Part shown: positions 24,330 to 32,989 of the stretch, in pieces
Layout of the letters: the number at the start of each line of letters is the position of its first letter
Numbering within the stretch: the stretch's first letter is position 1
NCBI GenBank assembly: GCA_009668975.1
Contig: SBEG01000002.1
Location: 178,971-242,970 of the forward strand
DNA: 64,000 nucleotides
DNA from: Deltaproteobacteria bacterium
Lineage (GTDB): Bacteria; Desulfobacterota; Desulfuromonadia; Geobacterales; Geobacteraceae
Reading direction: 5' to 3'
Made by a program: the position numbers and the translations under genes
The notes under the pieces: model-generated
What the model saw: the letters and a program-made list of their open reading frames with translations, nothing else
Databases searched by the model: none
Told to the model about the DNA's origin: nothing

Positions 24330-25169
24330 ATGACAAGTGCAGATATAACAATCCGCCGCATGACCAGGGCTGACCTCGGGCTGGCTGTTGAATGGGCAGC
24401 CGCTGAAGGCTGGAACTCGGGGCTGCATGATGCCGAAGCTTTCTTTGCTGCCGACCCGAACGGCTATTTTATTGCGGAGCTGAACGGTGAGGCGGTGGGC
24501 TGCATCTCGGCCGTGGCTTATGATGAGTACTTCGGATTCATGGGCTTTTATATTGTGAAAAAGGAACTGCGCCATCTTGGTATTGGCATGCAGCTTTGGA
24601 ACGCTTCTCTCGATTACCTGGGCAGCAGAACCATCGGGGCCGACGGAGTTGTGGAGATGCTGGAAAAGTATGGGCAGTTCGATTTCAGGATCGCCCACCA
24701 TAATGCCCGCTATGAAGGGTTCGGCAGTGAGACGCAATCGGTTTTCGTAGATATCTCCCGGGTCCCGTTTGCGGAACTGGAGCGGTATGACAGCCGCTTT
24801 TTTCCCTCGCCCCGGTCCGCATTCCTGAAAAGCTGGATCAGTCGGCCGGGAACCCGCGGCCGGGTGGCATTCGACAACGGCAGCATCAGCGGCTATGGGG
24901 TGATCCGCCCCTGTTGGCGGGGATTCAAGATTGCCCCTCTCTTCGCTGATGCGCCGGAAATTGCCGAAGAGTTGTTTCGCTCCCTTTCCGGACTGGCCGT
25001 TGCTCAACCGATCTTTCTCGATATCCCGGTCTGTAATCAGTCCGCTGTTCGGCTGGTGGAAGGGCAGGGCATGCGCAAGGTTTTTGAAACGGCCAGAATC
25101 TATCGCGGTTCACCGCCTCAGTTGCCCTTGGGCAGCATTTACGGTATCACCAGTTTTGAACTGGGCTGA
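24330..25169 (+). CDS. GNAT family N-acetyltransferase
   Basis: The 279-residue protein has an N-terminal GNAT fold (about 5-130): IRRMTRADLGLAVEWAAAEG, GYFIAELNGEAVGCISA, and the acetyl-CoA loop LRHLGIGMQLW (about 80-90). The second half (about 150-275) resembles the YitH/HolE-type C-terminal acetyltransferase domain (GYGVIRPCWRGFKIAPL) found in two-domain members. The substrate is unknown. It heads a forward run with the hydrolase, thioredoxin and MurB genes, with only 9 bp to the next gene, so co-transcription is likely. Confidence 0.87.
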   Translation: MTSADITIRRMTRADLGLAVEWAAAEGWNSGLHDAEAFFAADPNGYFIAELNGEAVGCISAVAYDEYFGFMGFYIVKKELRHLGIGMQLWNASLDYLGSRTIGADGVVEMLEKYGQFDFRIAHHNARYEGFGSETQSVFVDISRVPFAELERYDSRFFPSPRSAFLKSWISRPGTRGRVAFDNGSISGYGVIRPCWRGFKIAPLFADAPEIAEELFRSLSGLAVAQPIFLDIPVCNQSAVRLVEGQGMRKVFETARIYRGSPPQLPLGSIYGITSFELG

Positions 25170-25178
25170 GGGTGGAAA

Positions 25179-25934
25179 ATGATGCTGCGCATTGTTATTG
25201 CAGTGCTTATCGGCTTCGTCGTCGTGACCTTAGGATGTGTTGCATTCCAGCGGAAGCTTCTCTACTATCCAACCCACGATCAGGAGAAGAACGGACTTGA
25301 CGAATGGTTCTATCAAGGTCTGTTAATCGGTTATTACCGGGAAGTGCCGTCACCGAAAAATGTCTGGCTGATGCTGCATGGAAATGGCGGTCAGGCAAGC
25401 GATCGAGTGTACGCGCTTCCTTCGTTCGCCAACCATGATTCGGTCTTCATCCTTGAATATCCCGGCTACGGCTCGCGGCCGGGGTCTCCGTCCCTGGCGT
25501 CGATCAATGCGGCCGCACAACAGGCCTATCAGGCGCTCAGGATTCGCTTCCCGGATACGCCGGTATGTGTCGTGGGCGAGTCGATCGGCAGCGGTCCGGC
25601 CGCATTCCTGGCGAAAAATCGTCAACCTCCGGACAAGATTGTCTTGATCGCGCCTTTTGATATACTTTCCAGGGTTGCCGCCCACCATTATCCGTTTCTG
25701 CCGGTCGGCCTCTTTTTGCGGGATAACTGGAATAATCTCGAAGCGCTGAAGGGCTATAAAGGGGTACTGGAAATATTCGGTGCACGTGATGATGCGATTA
25801 TTCCGATCGTACATGCCAAAGCCCTGGCTCAAAGCTTCCCGTCAGCCACGTTTCATGAAATTGCCGGAGGGCACAATGATTGGCCCGCGACCGGCAAGGT
25901 CAGGATAGTGAACGGAAAACAGAAAATGCAGTAA
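25179..25934 (+). CDS. Alpha/beta hydrolase, membrane-anchored
   Basis: The 251 residues begin with a hydrophobic segment (about 3-22, containing LGC, possibly a lipoprotein site) and continue with an alpha/beta hydrolase fold. The oxyanion motif is LMLHGNGG (about 64-71), the nucleophile elbow is VGESIGSGPA (Ser about residue 130), the acid lies in FGARDDAIIP (about 206) and the histidine in AGGHND (about 228). It is close to the FrsA/BAAT-type and BEM46-like hydrolases. GAGGGTGG precedes the ATG. A serine hydrolase at the membrane or in the periplasm is inferred; the substrate is unknown. Confidence 0.87.
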   Translation: MMLRIVIAVLIGFVVVTLGCVAFQRKLLYYPTHDQEKNGLDEWFYQGLLIGYYREVPSPKNVWLMLHGNGGQASDRVYALPSFANHDSVFILEYPGYGSRPGSPSLASINAAAQQAYQALRIRFPDTPVCVVGESIGSGPAAFLAKNRQPPDKIVLIAPFDILSRVAAHHYPFLPVGLFLRDNWNNLEALKGYKGVLEIFGARDDAIIPIVHAKALAQSFPSATFHEIAGGHNDWPATGKVRIVNGKQKMQ

Positions 25935-25956
25935 ATAGGAGGGGCAGCGTCGGGAC

Positions 25957-26406
25957 ATGGATCGAGACAAAGAGATCTATCTGGTAAAATGCCGCTCATG
26001 CGGCGCCGCCAACCGGGTGCCGGCGAAGATGGCCGGAAAGCCGGGCCGCTGTGGAGAATGTCATGGTGCCTTGCCGGTTCTCTACCTGGAACCACTAGTG
26101 CTGGGAGACTCCACTTTTCGCGATTTCCTGCAAAGTTATACCGGTCCGGTGCTCGCTGAATTCTGGGCGTCCTGGTGACCACACTGTCAAAACCTCGCAC
26201 CGGTGGTGCGGGAAGTGGCAGGAGAACTGGCTGGTAAGCTGGCGGTGGTTCAGGTAAATACCGATCTGAATCCTGGCCTGGCAGCAAGCTACCAGATTCA
26301 AGGTATTCCAGCACTGCTGGTGATAAAAGGTGGCCAGGTTGTGGCAAAGACCAGCGGGGGGATGAGTAAAGAGGCGATACTTACCTGGATACGAAAGTTT
26401 CTTTAA
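25957..26406 (+). CDS. Selenocysteine-containing thioredoxin (TrxC-like), UGA at residue 74
   Basis: Read through a single in-frame TGA at 26176-26178, the gene encodes 149 residues. The N-terminus carries a zinc-ribbon, CRSCG and CGECH, as in thioredoxin 2. The thioredoxin fold follows, and the TGA falls exactly where the first active-site cysteine is expected: FWASW-U-PHC instead of FWAPW-C-GPC. Downstream residues are fully conserved (VVQVNTDLNPGLAASYQIQG, IPALLVIKGGQVV). A hairpin lies 15 nt after the TGA with the loop CGGTG, as a bacterial SECIS should. Standard annotation would report a truncated zinc-ribbon protein, a separate thioredoxin fragment, or a pseudogene. It lies 22 bp after the hydrolase and before murB. 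Confidence 0.88.
26176..26212 (+). promoter_or_regulatory. UGA selenocysteine codon with candidate SECIS hairpin
   Basis: The TGA at 26176-26178 is followed at +16 by CTCGCAC-cggtg-GTGCGGG (7 pairs, one of them G-U). The apical loop contains GGU, the element recognised by SelB in E. coli fdhF, and the distance from the codon is in the normal range. Confidence 0.75.
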
Positions 26407-26445
26407 AGATAGCGCAGTAGTATTTATTCTGAGAAATGAGAGATA

Positions 26446-27537
26446 ATGTACATGGTAGCTGCTACGATTGAAATTCAGGAGAATAGATCTCTTGCAACCT
26501 TGACCACTTTTGCCGTCGGCGGACCGGCCCGCTATTTTGCTGAAGTTTCATCTGAAGAGGATGCGCTGTCGGCCCTGCACTTTGCCCAGGAGAGAGGACT
26601 CGCGATTCTGGTGCTGGGCAGCGGCAGCAATGTCCTGGTCAGTGACGAAGGTTTTTCGGGGCTGGTAATCCTGAATCGGATCAAGGGGGTGAGCTTCAAA
26701 GAACAAAGCGGCAGCGTGCTCGTTACTGCCGGTGGCGGTGAAGATTGGCAGGATTTTGTCGATCTTTGCGTGGCGAGGGGTTGGCAGGGTGTCGAATGCC
26801 TGGCCGGAATACCGGGAACGGTCGGCGCCTCTCCGATTCAGAATGTGGGCGCCTACGGCCAGGAAGTCTCGCAGGTGATTGCACGGGTCCGCTGCCTGGA
26901 AACGGCGAGCGGCAAAGTTGTGACATTTGAGAATAATGAGTGCGCCTTCCGTTATCGGGAGAGCATCTTCAATACCACGGAAGCCGGCAACTACATGGTG
27001 CTTTCCGTCACATTCACTCTCATTCCGGGTGGCGCACCGCTGATCACGTATCGGGAACTTGCGGAACGGTTTTCTGCCATTGCCTTCCCGACGCTGGCTG
27101 AAGTTCGCGACACGGTCATCGCAATCAGGGCCGGTAAAGGTGTGCTGATCAGGACAGGCTACGAGTCATTCAAAAGCGCCGGCTCGTTCTTCAAAAATCC
27201 CATCGTGACCGGCACTCAATTCCAGGCTATCGAAGACCTGGTGGCCGGGGAGGGCGGCGCGCCTACCTGGGCCTGGCCCTTGCCGAACGGCAACGTGAAA
27301 GTTTCTGCCGCCTACCTGATCCAGCGCGCGGGCTTTCAGCGCGGGTATCGCCGGGGAACAGCCGGTATTTCACCCTACCATACGCTGATCCTGATCAATC
27401 TGGACGGAGATTCTGGCCGGGAAATTGTCGATTTTGCCGTCGAGGTGCAGCAGCAAGTCCTTGCCCTTTTCGGGGCGCTGCTGCAGCCCGAAGCCCGTCT
27501 GATCGGCTTCAGGTCTTCGCCGTTCATCGAAAAATAG
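26446..27537 (+). CDS. murB: UDP-N-acetylenolpyruvoylglucosamine reductase
   Basis: This 363-residue FAD enzyme reduces the enolpyruvyl ether of UDP-GlcNAc to UDP-MurNAc in peptidoglycan synthesis. FAD-binding motifs are LVLGSGSNVLV (about 56-66) and GIPGTVGASPIQNVGAYG (about 122-139). The proton donor serine is in SAGSFFKNP (about 244-252). The overall length and the long insert before the C-terminus match the type I E. coli MurB, not the shorter type II form seen next to murC in many bacteria. It is not in a mur/fts cluster here, which suggests a second or displaced copy. A dispersed 120-bp repeat follows the stop. Confidence 0.93.
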   Translation: MYMVAATIEIQENRSLATLTTFAVGGPARYFAEVSSEEDALSALHFAQERGLAILVLGSGSNVLVSDEGFSGLVILNRIKGVSFKEQSGSVLVTAGGGEDWQDFVDLCVARGWQGVECLAGIPGTVGASPIQNVGAYGQEVSQVIARVRCLETASGKVVTFENNECAFRYRESIFNTTEAGNYMVLSVTFTLIPGGAPLITYRELAERFSAIAFPTLAEVRDTVIAIRAGKGVLIRTGYESFKSAGSFFKNPIVTGTQFQAIEDLVAGEGGAPTWAWPLPNGNVKVSAAYLIQRAGFQRGYRRGTAGISPYHTLILINLDGDSGREIVDFAVEVQQQVLALFGALLQPEARLIGFRSSPFIEK

Positions 27538-27548
27538 TGATGGCGGCT

Positions 27549-27676
27549 TATATCAGTTCAAGATCAAGGATGATCTCAAGGCGGCGAGGATTGAGGCTGC
27601 GAGGCGTACTGAAGAGTACATTGAGCAGCCGAAGACGAGCCAGCACAGAGAGTCCCTTGCTATGGAATTGGAATTA
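27549..27676 (+). repeat. 120-bp dispersed repeat, copy B
   Basis: This copy reads CAAGATCAAGGATGATCTCA, GGCGGCGAGGATTGAGGCTG, then GAAGACGAGCC and ends GAATTGGAATTACT. It begins 12 bp after the murB stop and ends at the zinc-ribbon gene stop. It keeps the inner stem and the GCAGCCGAAGACGAG block of the family, with an extra AGTACATTG segment. Confidence 0.88.
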
Positions 27677-27958
27677 CTACGGAAGCCGGTAACCGATCCC
27701 GGCAAACTGAATGCCGGCCGGATCGCTGCTCCGGGGCGGAGATACGGCATGTACCCCGCCACAAGCCGGACAGGTTCCTACGTAGGTTTGGAGGACAAAG
27801 CCTGCACCGCAGCCCTGGCAGACGGTTCGCAGACCGCCACTGGAGAGTGGTTTGTTCCTGATCGCCCCAGCGTGAGCATTATAGACAAATTCCACCAATT
27901 CCCTTCCTTCGGAAAAAGGTCCTGCTCCATTTCCACATCCTCCGCAAGTTCCCATCAT
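27677..27958 (-). CDS. Small zinc-ribbon protein, 93 residues
   Basis: The protein has four CxxC-type pairs: CGGCGNG near the N-terminus, CQGCGAG near residue 47 and CPACGG near 66, so it probably binds one or two metal ions. The ATG at 27958 follows AAGGAG. There is no membrane segment. I do not recognise a named family; it resembles small zinc-ribbon proteins of unknown role. It is convergent with murB, with a 120-bp repeat between the two stops. Confidence 0.7.
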   Translation of the reverse strand: MMGTCGGCGNGAGPFSEGRELVEFVYNAHAGAIRNKPLSSGGLRTVCQGCGAGFVLQTYVGTCPACGGVHAVSPPRSSDPAGIQFAGIGYRLP

Positions 27959-28163
27959 CAATCTCCTTTTTCTTTCCTGGAATTGCCGATCTGTGCTGAA
28001 GATACAGCGAATATTTCTTCCGCTACATGATTCAGGTCAATTTACCTGATAATTTTTCAGCATCGAAGGGTGACAAGCAGCACTTTTTAGAGATGCTCTT
28101 GTCGTAACGCCAAAGCTGTCGCTTAAGAAAATTATCCATATGTTACCTTATTCGCATTTTGAC

Positions 28164-28190
28164 TAAAGTCTGGCTGAAATAAACCGAATA
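28164..28190 (+). promoter_or_regulatory. Sigma-28 (FliA)-type promoter before the MCP gene
   Basis: TAAAGTCT-N11-ACCGAATA matches the consensus TAAAGTTT-N11-GCCGATAA with 7 of 8 bases in the first box and 6 of 8 in the second, with exact spacing. It lies 73 bp upstream of the MCP start. Confidence 0.7.
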
Positions 28191-28262
28191 TAAATTCAGT
28201 GATTCTCTGTTTTACCGGTATGTGAAAAGCTGACACCACTACTGTCACGGAGGCCAAAACAA

Positions 28263-29900
28263 GTGAAAAGACGACTTTTCCGGGATCTGAATCTGTCGCT
28301 GAAAATTTTCCTGCTGGTGATGGTAGTCAATGTCTGTTCTGTTGCTGGATATACTGCCTATACCTATCACGTTCAAAAAGAAACCATCATGCGTGATATC
28401 GACGACAGACTGATTGCCTGTGCTCAAGGCGCCAGGTTTTTTGCAGATGATTTTCATCTGCGTGTAGAAAAGAAAGAGCCGATTTCCGCACAAGAATACC
28501 AATCGTCCCTTGACAAACTCTCTGATTTTGCTCTCGCAACCAAGGTAAAATACGTCTATACGGTCATCAGCCAAAGTGAAAAAGTTGTTTTTACGACATC
28601 GAGCTATACACCTGAAGAAAAAGCGAGCGGAGATTCTACCAAACTTTTTGAAGTCTATGATGATGCAAGTGACGGTCTTAAGGCAGCTCTCTCAGACAGG
28701 AAGATCCATTTTGAGGAGTATGCGGATCAATGGGGGTCCTTCCGCTCGGTTTTCCTTCCAGCCGGGTCAGCCGGCAACGCCTATGTCATCGGGGTTGATC
28801 TCGAGCTTTCAGAAATACATGCCATCCTCCGGAGCAGCTTGATCAATTGTCTGTTGATTGGTCTGGTTATTTTTTTGGGCGGAACATTGTTGGCAGTATT
28901 GCTCGCCAGAACGGTGAACAGAAAATTCCAGAGGCTCACCGGACAGGTTACTCGCGTTGCCCACGGTGATTTGACGGTTCAGTTTGACGAGGATGTTCGT
29001 GATGAAATGGGTGTTTTGGCAAATGATCTGAACCAAATGGTTCGTTCCTTCAATACGATGATCAGGGAAATCATGTCTTCGGCGGGAAATGTGCTGTCTG
29101 CGGTTGGAAGCCTGGAGACAAGTGCCGCAAAGACATCTCGCGGCGCGGAAAATCAGGCCGGGCGAGCAAATCAGATCGCAGCTGCTACGGAAGAGATGAC
29201 ACAGACCATGAACAGTATTGCGGTAAACACATCGACAGTATCAGAAAGTTCCGGTGAAGCAGTGTCTACTGCCGCCAGGGGCAAAGAGGCGGCGGAAATT
29301 GCCGTTACCGCAGTTGGCAGTATCAATACCGCCACGGCCGGCCTTACCCGGATGATTGAAAAACTGGACAAAAGTGTTATGGAAATAGGCGAGATTTCCA
29401 CTGTCATTGAAGATATCGCTGACCAGACCAATCTTCTCGCGCTGAATGCAGCTATCGAAGCTGCCCGTGCAGGCGACATGGGACGTGGCTTCGCTGTGGT
29501 TGCGGACGAGGTGCGAACGCTTGCAGAGAGAACGATCAATGCTACCAAAGAGATATCCGTTAAAATAAATACAGTAATGTCTGAATCGAAGCAGACCGCT
29601 TTGTCGATGGAAGAAACCGCGAAAAAAGTACAAACTGCTTCCGGTCATATCGTAGGTCTCGAGGGCTATCTGGACAATATCGTTGCGGCGGTAAGCACTG
29701 TTCTTGACCAAACCACCCAGATAGCGACTGCGGTCGAACAGCAATCCGCTACCTCTGAGGAGGTAGCGGGGAATGTGGAGAAAACCTCAATAATTGCCCG
29801 AGAAATAGAAGACATGTCGGGCATGGTGATGCAGGAAGTTCTCGGTTTGATAAAAGTCGCCGAAAGATTACGCGAGTCGACAGCGGAATTTAAAGTTTGA
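28263..29900 (+). CDS. Methyl-accepting chemotaxis protein
   Basis: This 545-residue receptor starts at GTG behind GGAGG. It has one N-terminal membrane helix (about 14-34), a periplasmic domain of about 155 residues without a CxxCH, a second helix (about 193-216), a HAMP domain (about 217-268) and a cytoplasmic signalling domain. The hairpin tip is [20 protein letters not shown] with [18 protein letters not shown]. No CheR-binding pentapeptide ends the protein. The ligand is unknown; the periplasmic part is Cache-like in length. A sigma-28-type promoter upstream fits expression with flagellar genes. Confidence 0.92.
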   Translation: MKRRLFRDLNLSLKIFLLVMVVNVCSVAGYTAYTYHVQKETIMRDIDDRLIACAQGARFFADDFHLRVEKKEPISAQEYQSSLDKLSDFALATKVKYVYTVISQSEKVVFTTSSYTPEEKASGDSTKLFEVYDDASDGLKAALSDRKIHFEEYADQWGSFRSVFLPAGSAGNAYVIGVDLELSEIHAILRSSLINCLLIGLVIFLGGTLLAVLLARTVNRKFQRLTGQVTRVAHGDLTVQFDEDVRDEMGVLANDLNQMVRSFNTMIREIMSSAGNVLSAVGSLETSAAKTSRGAENQAGRANQIAAATEEMTQTMNSIAVNTSTVSESSGEAVSTAARGKEAAEIAVTAVGSINTATAGLTRMIEKLDKSVMEIGEISTVIEDIADQTNLLALNAAIEAARAGDMGRGFAVVADEVRTLAERTINATKEISVKINTVMSESKQTALSMEETAKKVQTASGHIVGLEGYLDNIVAAVSTVLDQTTQIATAVEQQSATSEEVAGNVEKTSIIAREIEDMSGMVMQEVLGLIKVAERLRESTAEFKV

Positions 29901-30108
29901 GAAGTTTGCCCTGAGGCTGGAAGTTTTTCGTATCTCCTTCAATCGACATAAAATAATGCATTAGATTTTGTTCAGAATAGGAATAAAACGCTACTCCTGC
30001 AGTAGAGTATGCACGTACTTCAGAAATTGGCCTTGATTCCGGAACTATCTGATAAGCAGAATAATCTTTTGTGCGGGTGTGAACACCGTCAAGCTTTTCA
30101 GGGAAAGA

Positions 30109-30294
30109 TCAAGCGGCAGTCGTATCCCATTTGATCGCATCGACCGGGCAAATCTCATCGCATGCTCCGCACTCAATGCAACCTTCCGTGTCGATTACAT
30201 AGATCGGATCTCCTGCACTGATGACATTGACAGGACATACCGATTCGCAGGCACCGCAGGCTATACAGTCGTCAGTAATGAAATGTGTACCCAT
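30109..30294 (-). CDS. 2[4Fe-4S] ferredoxin
   Basis: This 61-residue clostridial-type ferredoxin has two cysteine clusters, [12 protein letters not shown] and [12 protein letters not shown], each CxxCxxCxxxCP, for two [4Fe-4S] clusters. It is a low-potential electron carrier in the cytoplasm. AGGAGAG precedes the ATG. It is monocistronic, so its partner enzyme cannot be deduced from position. Confidence 0.95.
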   Translation of the reverse strand: MGTHFITDDCIACGACESVCPVNVISAGDPIYVIDTEGCIECGACDEICPVDAIKWDTTAA

Positions 30295-30532
30295 GACTCT
30301 CTCCTATTAGCGTAAATTGAAACTACTGTTTGTAATAGTACCAATGTTTCCAGAAAAATCCGCCCATAAGATACGATTTTTTTTCTTCTCTATTGCAGGA
30401 GGTGATAACGAGCGGTCATGTCTTTTGGACAAGGGGCAATTTTATACTACCGCTGTCGCGAAAGGCGAATTGACCGAATTTTCTGCAGGCAGACCTTTCC
30501 TCTGACATGAAGCTGTAGTGTGCGAACTTCGG

Positions 30533-30766
30533 TCATTCAGGCTTGTTAAGGTGTATTTTTGCGAGTTCTCTTTTCGTTTCCGTATGGGAAACTTCGCACG
30601 ACCAATCGGCAAACGCCTCCAAATCTAGCGCAATTTTGTCCGGCACGTCTTTCGTTCCGAGGCAGTATGCGTCCACTTCCGTCACATCAATGTTGAACAT
30701 CTTTGCAATTCCTGGATTATCGTAGCCAATCAGTTCACGTAACTTTATGAGACGTTTGCTGTCCAT
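30533..30766 (-). CDS. Small HTH-like protein, 77 residues
   Basis: The ATG at 30766 has a strong AAAGGAGGAG site; a longer frame is not supported. The middle reads LRELIGYDNPGIAKMFNIDV, followed by VPDKIALDLEAFADW, resembling an XRE-like helix-turn-helix, but the match is weak. It may be a transcription factor or antitoxin-like protein. An inverted repeat ATTCAAAC-N17-GTTTGAAT lies about 40 bp upstream of the start and could be its operator. Confidence 0.6.
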   Translation of the reverse strand: MDSKRLIKLRELIGYDNPGIAKMFNIDVTEVDAYCLGTKDVPDKIALDLEAFADWSCEVSHTETKRELAKIHLNKPE

Positions 30767-30805
30767 TTTGCTCCTCCTTTGAATGGGACTGATTGAGAGT
30801 GACAT

Positions 30806-30838
30806 ATTCAAACTAACGTATCAAACAAACGTTTGAAT
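30806..30838. promoter_or_regulatory. Inverted and direct repeats upstream of the small HTH gene
   Basis: ATTCAAAC and GTTTGAAT are separated by 17 bp. Inside lie two direct TCAAACnAACGT copies 13 bp apart and the perfect palindrome CAAACGTTTG. It is a candidate autoregulatory operator; no binding evidence. Confidence 0.45.
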
Positions 30839-31071
30839 TGCAACTTTCTATCTGCATTTATCAGCGGAGTTTTGGCAGGCTTGTTTTGAACTTCCGTCAA
30901 GCATCTCGTTAATGGCCAGCCTACTGACGGACCAGACAGCAATCTGGAGCATGTCGCTAAAGAAAAGCTGGCAACGGATAATTTACTCCATCTTTATTGT
31001 CGACAAGTTGGGGCAGATACGAGATACTTTCGAAGTTTTAATTCTTCAGGTGATTAGGAAAGGTGACATCC

Positions 31072-31413
31072 ATGAGCAATTTACCCAAGTGCCCGAAGTG
31101 CGCTTCGGAATATACCTATGAAGACGGATTGATGTACGTATGCCCTGAATGTGCGTATGAGTGGGCTATAGCCGCTGCGGATGAGAGTATTGCTCAAGTT
31201 AGCGTTGTGCGAGATGCCTACGGAAACGAACTGCATGATGGTGATTCAATTACGGTGATCAAGGATTTGAAGGTTAAAGGCTCGTCAACAGTCGTCAAGG
31301 TCGGCACGAAAGTGAGAAATATCCGGCTTGTTGATGGGGACCATGACATCGACTGTAAGATTGACGGAATTGGTTCCATGCAGTTGAAATCGGAATTTGT
31401 AAAAAAAGCCTGA
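31072..31413 (+). CDS. yjdM: Zinc-ribbon protein YjdM/PhnA family
   Basis: The 113-residue protein starts at ATG 31072 behind AAAGGTG. The N-terminus has [13 protein letters not shown] and CPECAYEW, a zinc ribbon, and the rest is the PhnA/YjdM domain ([57 protein letters not shown]). Despite the old name it is not phosphonoacetate hydrolase; its role is unclear. The length is normal for the family. It lies in a stretch of small single-gene transcription units. Confidence 0.93.
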   Translation: MSNLPKCPKCASEYTYEDGLMYVCPECAYEWAIAAADESIAQVSVVRDAYGNELHDGDSITVIKDLKVKGSSTVVKVGTKVRNIRLVDGDHDIDCKIDGIGSMQLKSEFVKKA

Positions 31414-31447
31414 GGAGTGTGGAAGACAGATGTTTGCCTGAAATGGG

Positions 31448-31648
31448 TCAATCAGGAAAAACCTTGTGTCTATCAGTCAGACTAAAGCCAAGTGCGATTA
31501 TGATCTTTCGCTTGGTCTCCATGCGGCACGTTTCACCTTGCTCGACTCTTTCAATGGTTGCTGCGGAGACACCGGCCAGGCGAGCCAATTCCATTTTGCT
31601 GATCAGGCGGTCTTCCCGAATTTTTCTCACATTATTTCGGTTCTTCAT
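31448..31648 (-). CDS. XRE-family HTH transcriptional regulator, 66 residues
   Basis: The ATG at 31648 follows GAGGA; a longer frame adds 12 residues without support. Nearly the whole protein is one helix-turn-helix: VRKIREDRLISKMELARLAG, VSAATIERVEQGETC, then RKIIIALGFSL. This is the compact form seen in Cro/C1-type regulators and small controller proteins. It converges on yjdM. Upstream is an AT-rich region with the palindrome TTCGAA. The target is unknown. Confidence 0.88.
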   Translation of the reverse strand: MKNRNNVRKIREDRLISKMELARLAGVSAATIERVEQGETCRMETKRKIIIALGFSLTDRHKVFPD

Positions 31649-31885
31649 GCACGTCCTCACAGTATTCGTTGCCATCCTAGACAATTACGGGAATTGGGTT
31701 CGAACGAATCGTTTATTTTAATATGATATTGTGAGCCGTTTGTCAATCGCTGAGCGATGTTGGCAAAACTTTTCTATAGGCAAGTTCACTAGGTCTAACC
31801 TGAAGGGGCAGAGTGGTTTTTTCGGACTGACTGACAGAAGAACCTACGTGGTGCAGCTGATTGATGGCAGGTAGGAGATTATGCA

Positions 31886-32728
31886 ATGGCTAAAAAACTG
31901 ATTCCTTTTGCAATTGCCTATGATTTTGACGGGACCCTTGCTCCCGGCAATATGCAGGAATACGATTTCGTGCCGGCGATCGGCATGACTAAAATGGCTT
32001 TCTGGCGTGAAGTCGGTGAATTGGCGAAAAAACACGACGCAGACAGTATTCTGATGTACATGATGCATATGCTTGATAAGGCGGCTGCTGCCAAGGTGCC
32101 GGTAAGAAAAAAAGATTTTGTGGACTTCGGGCGCTCCGTGAGCCTGTTCGAAGGGGTGGAGAGCTGGTTTGATCGCATCACCTGCTATGGCAAGGAACGG
32201 GGGTTGAAAGTCGAGCATTACATAATCTCTTCCGGCATCCGCGAGATGATCGTCGGCACTCCTCTGGCAAAGAAATTTTCCTTCATCTACGCTTCGTCAT
32301 TCGTCTACGATCATAACGGTGTCGCCAAATGGCCTGCTTTGGCTGTGAACTACACGACCAAAACCCAGTTTCTCTTCAGGATCAACAAAGGTGTGCTGAA
32401 TGTCTACGACAACAGCCGGATCAATGACTTCGTTCAGAACCAGGACCGGCCGGTGCCTTTTGGCAACATGGTCTTTATCGGCGATGGTGAAACCGATATT
32501 CCGTGCTTCCGACTGGTAAAAGAGCAGGGTGGTCATTCCATTGCGGTCTACAAACCAAGCACCAAGGGTGCCAAGGGCAAAGCCGAAAAGCTGGTGCAGG
32601 ATGGTCGAGTCAATTTTATCGCCCCTGCGAATTATTGTGAAGAAGGCGAAATCGATCTGTTTATGAAACGGGTCATCGATAAGGTAGCCGCAGATGGGGC
32701 ACTGAAGTTCCTGGGGAAAAAGGTCTGA
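31886..32728 (+). CDS. HAD-superfamily hydrolase
   Basis: The 280-residue protein begins with motif I, AIAYDFDGTLAP (about 9-20), the nucleophile and proton-donor aspartates of the HAD superfamily. Motif II is IISSGI (about 113-118), motif III the Lys region near KWPALAVNYTTKTQF, and motif IV is VFIGDGETDIPCF (about 194-206). A large cap domain occupies about 20-100. This type is often annotated as phosphoserine phosphatase-like. The substrate is unknown. AGGAGAT lies just before the ATG. A terminator follows about 125 bp downstream. Confidence 0.88.
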   Translation: MAKKLIPFAIAYDFDGTLAPGNMQEYDFVPAIGMTKMAFWREVGELAKKHDADSILMYMMHMLDKAAAAKVPVRKKDFVDFGRSVSLFEGVESWFDRITCYGKERGLKVEHYIISSGIREMIVGTPLAKKFSFIYASSFVYDHNGVAKWPALAVNYTTKTQFLFRINKGVLNVYDNSRINDFVQNQDRPVPFGNMVFIGDGETDIPCFRLVKEQGGHSIAVYKPSTKGAKGKAEKLVQDGRVNFIAPANYCEEGEIDLFMKRVIDKVAADGALKFLGKKV

Positions 32729-32854
32729 GGCCGGAACAGCCGCTATCCGGTCATGCCCGTTCATTTTATCACCGTGTTGAGGCGTTGTGCTGATCAGGAG
32801 GCGCAAGAAATGCATTGTACCCAGCTCGCCAGGCGTGTTATACAAGTTGTACAC

Positions 32855-32890
32855 AAAAACCACAGGGTCACCCCTGTGGTTTTTATTTTT
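32855..32890 (+). terminator. Intrinsic terminator after the HAD gene
   Basis: AAAAACCACAGGG-tcac-CCCTGTGGTTTTT forms a 13-bp stem followed by ATTTTT; usable in both directions. Confidence 0.85.
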
Positions 32891-32989
32891 CGAACGCAAC
32901 CGATGAGACCGCTGAATACTGTCGCCTGCCGGAACAAGGTTATCTGCGCTAGCAATTTTAATCAGTGCAGCGAATAAGGAGTACAATCA

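Noticed and set aside
25957..26406. Thioredoxin gene as a pseudogene or sequencing error
   Set aside because: The TGA falls exactly on the catalytic cysteine position, the downstream half is intact in the same frame, and a SECIS-like hairpin follows. A second gene shows the same pattern.
31687..31697. GGGTTCGAACG resembling a tRNA T-loop
   Set aside because: No acceptor stem, D-arm or anticodon arm can be formed around it; it lies in the promoter region of a small HTH gene.
32753..32977. Short plus-strand frame downstream of the HAD gene
   Set aside because: It runs straight through a strong terminator hairpin and has no recognisable motif.
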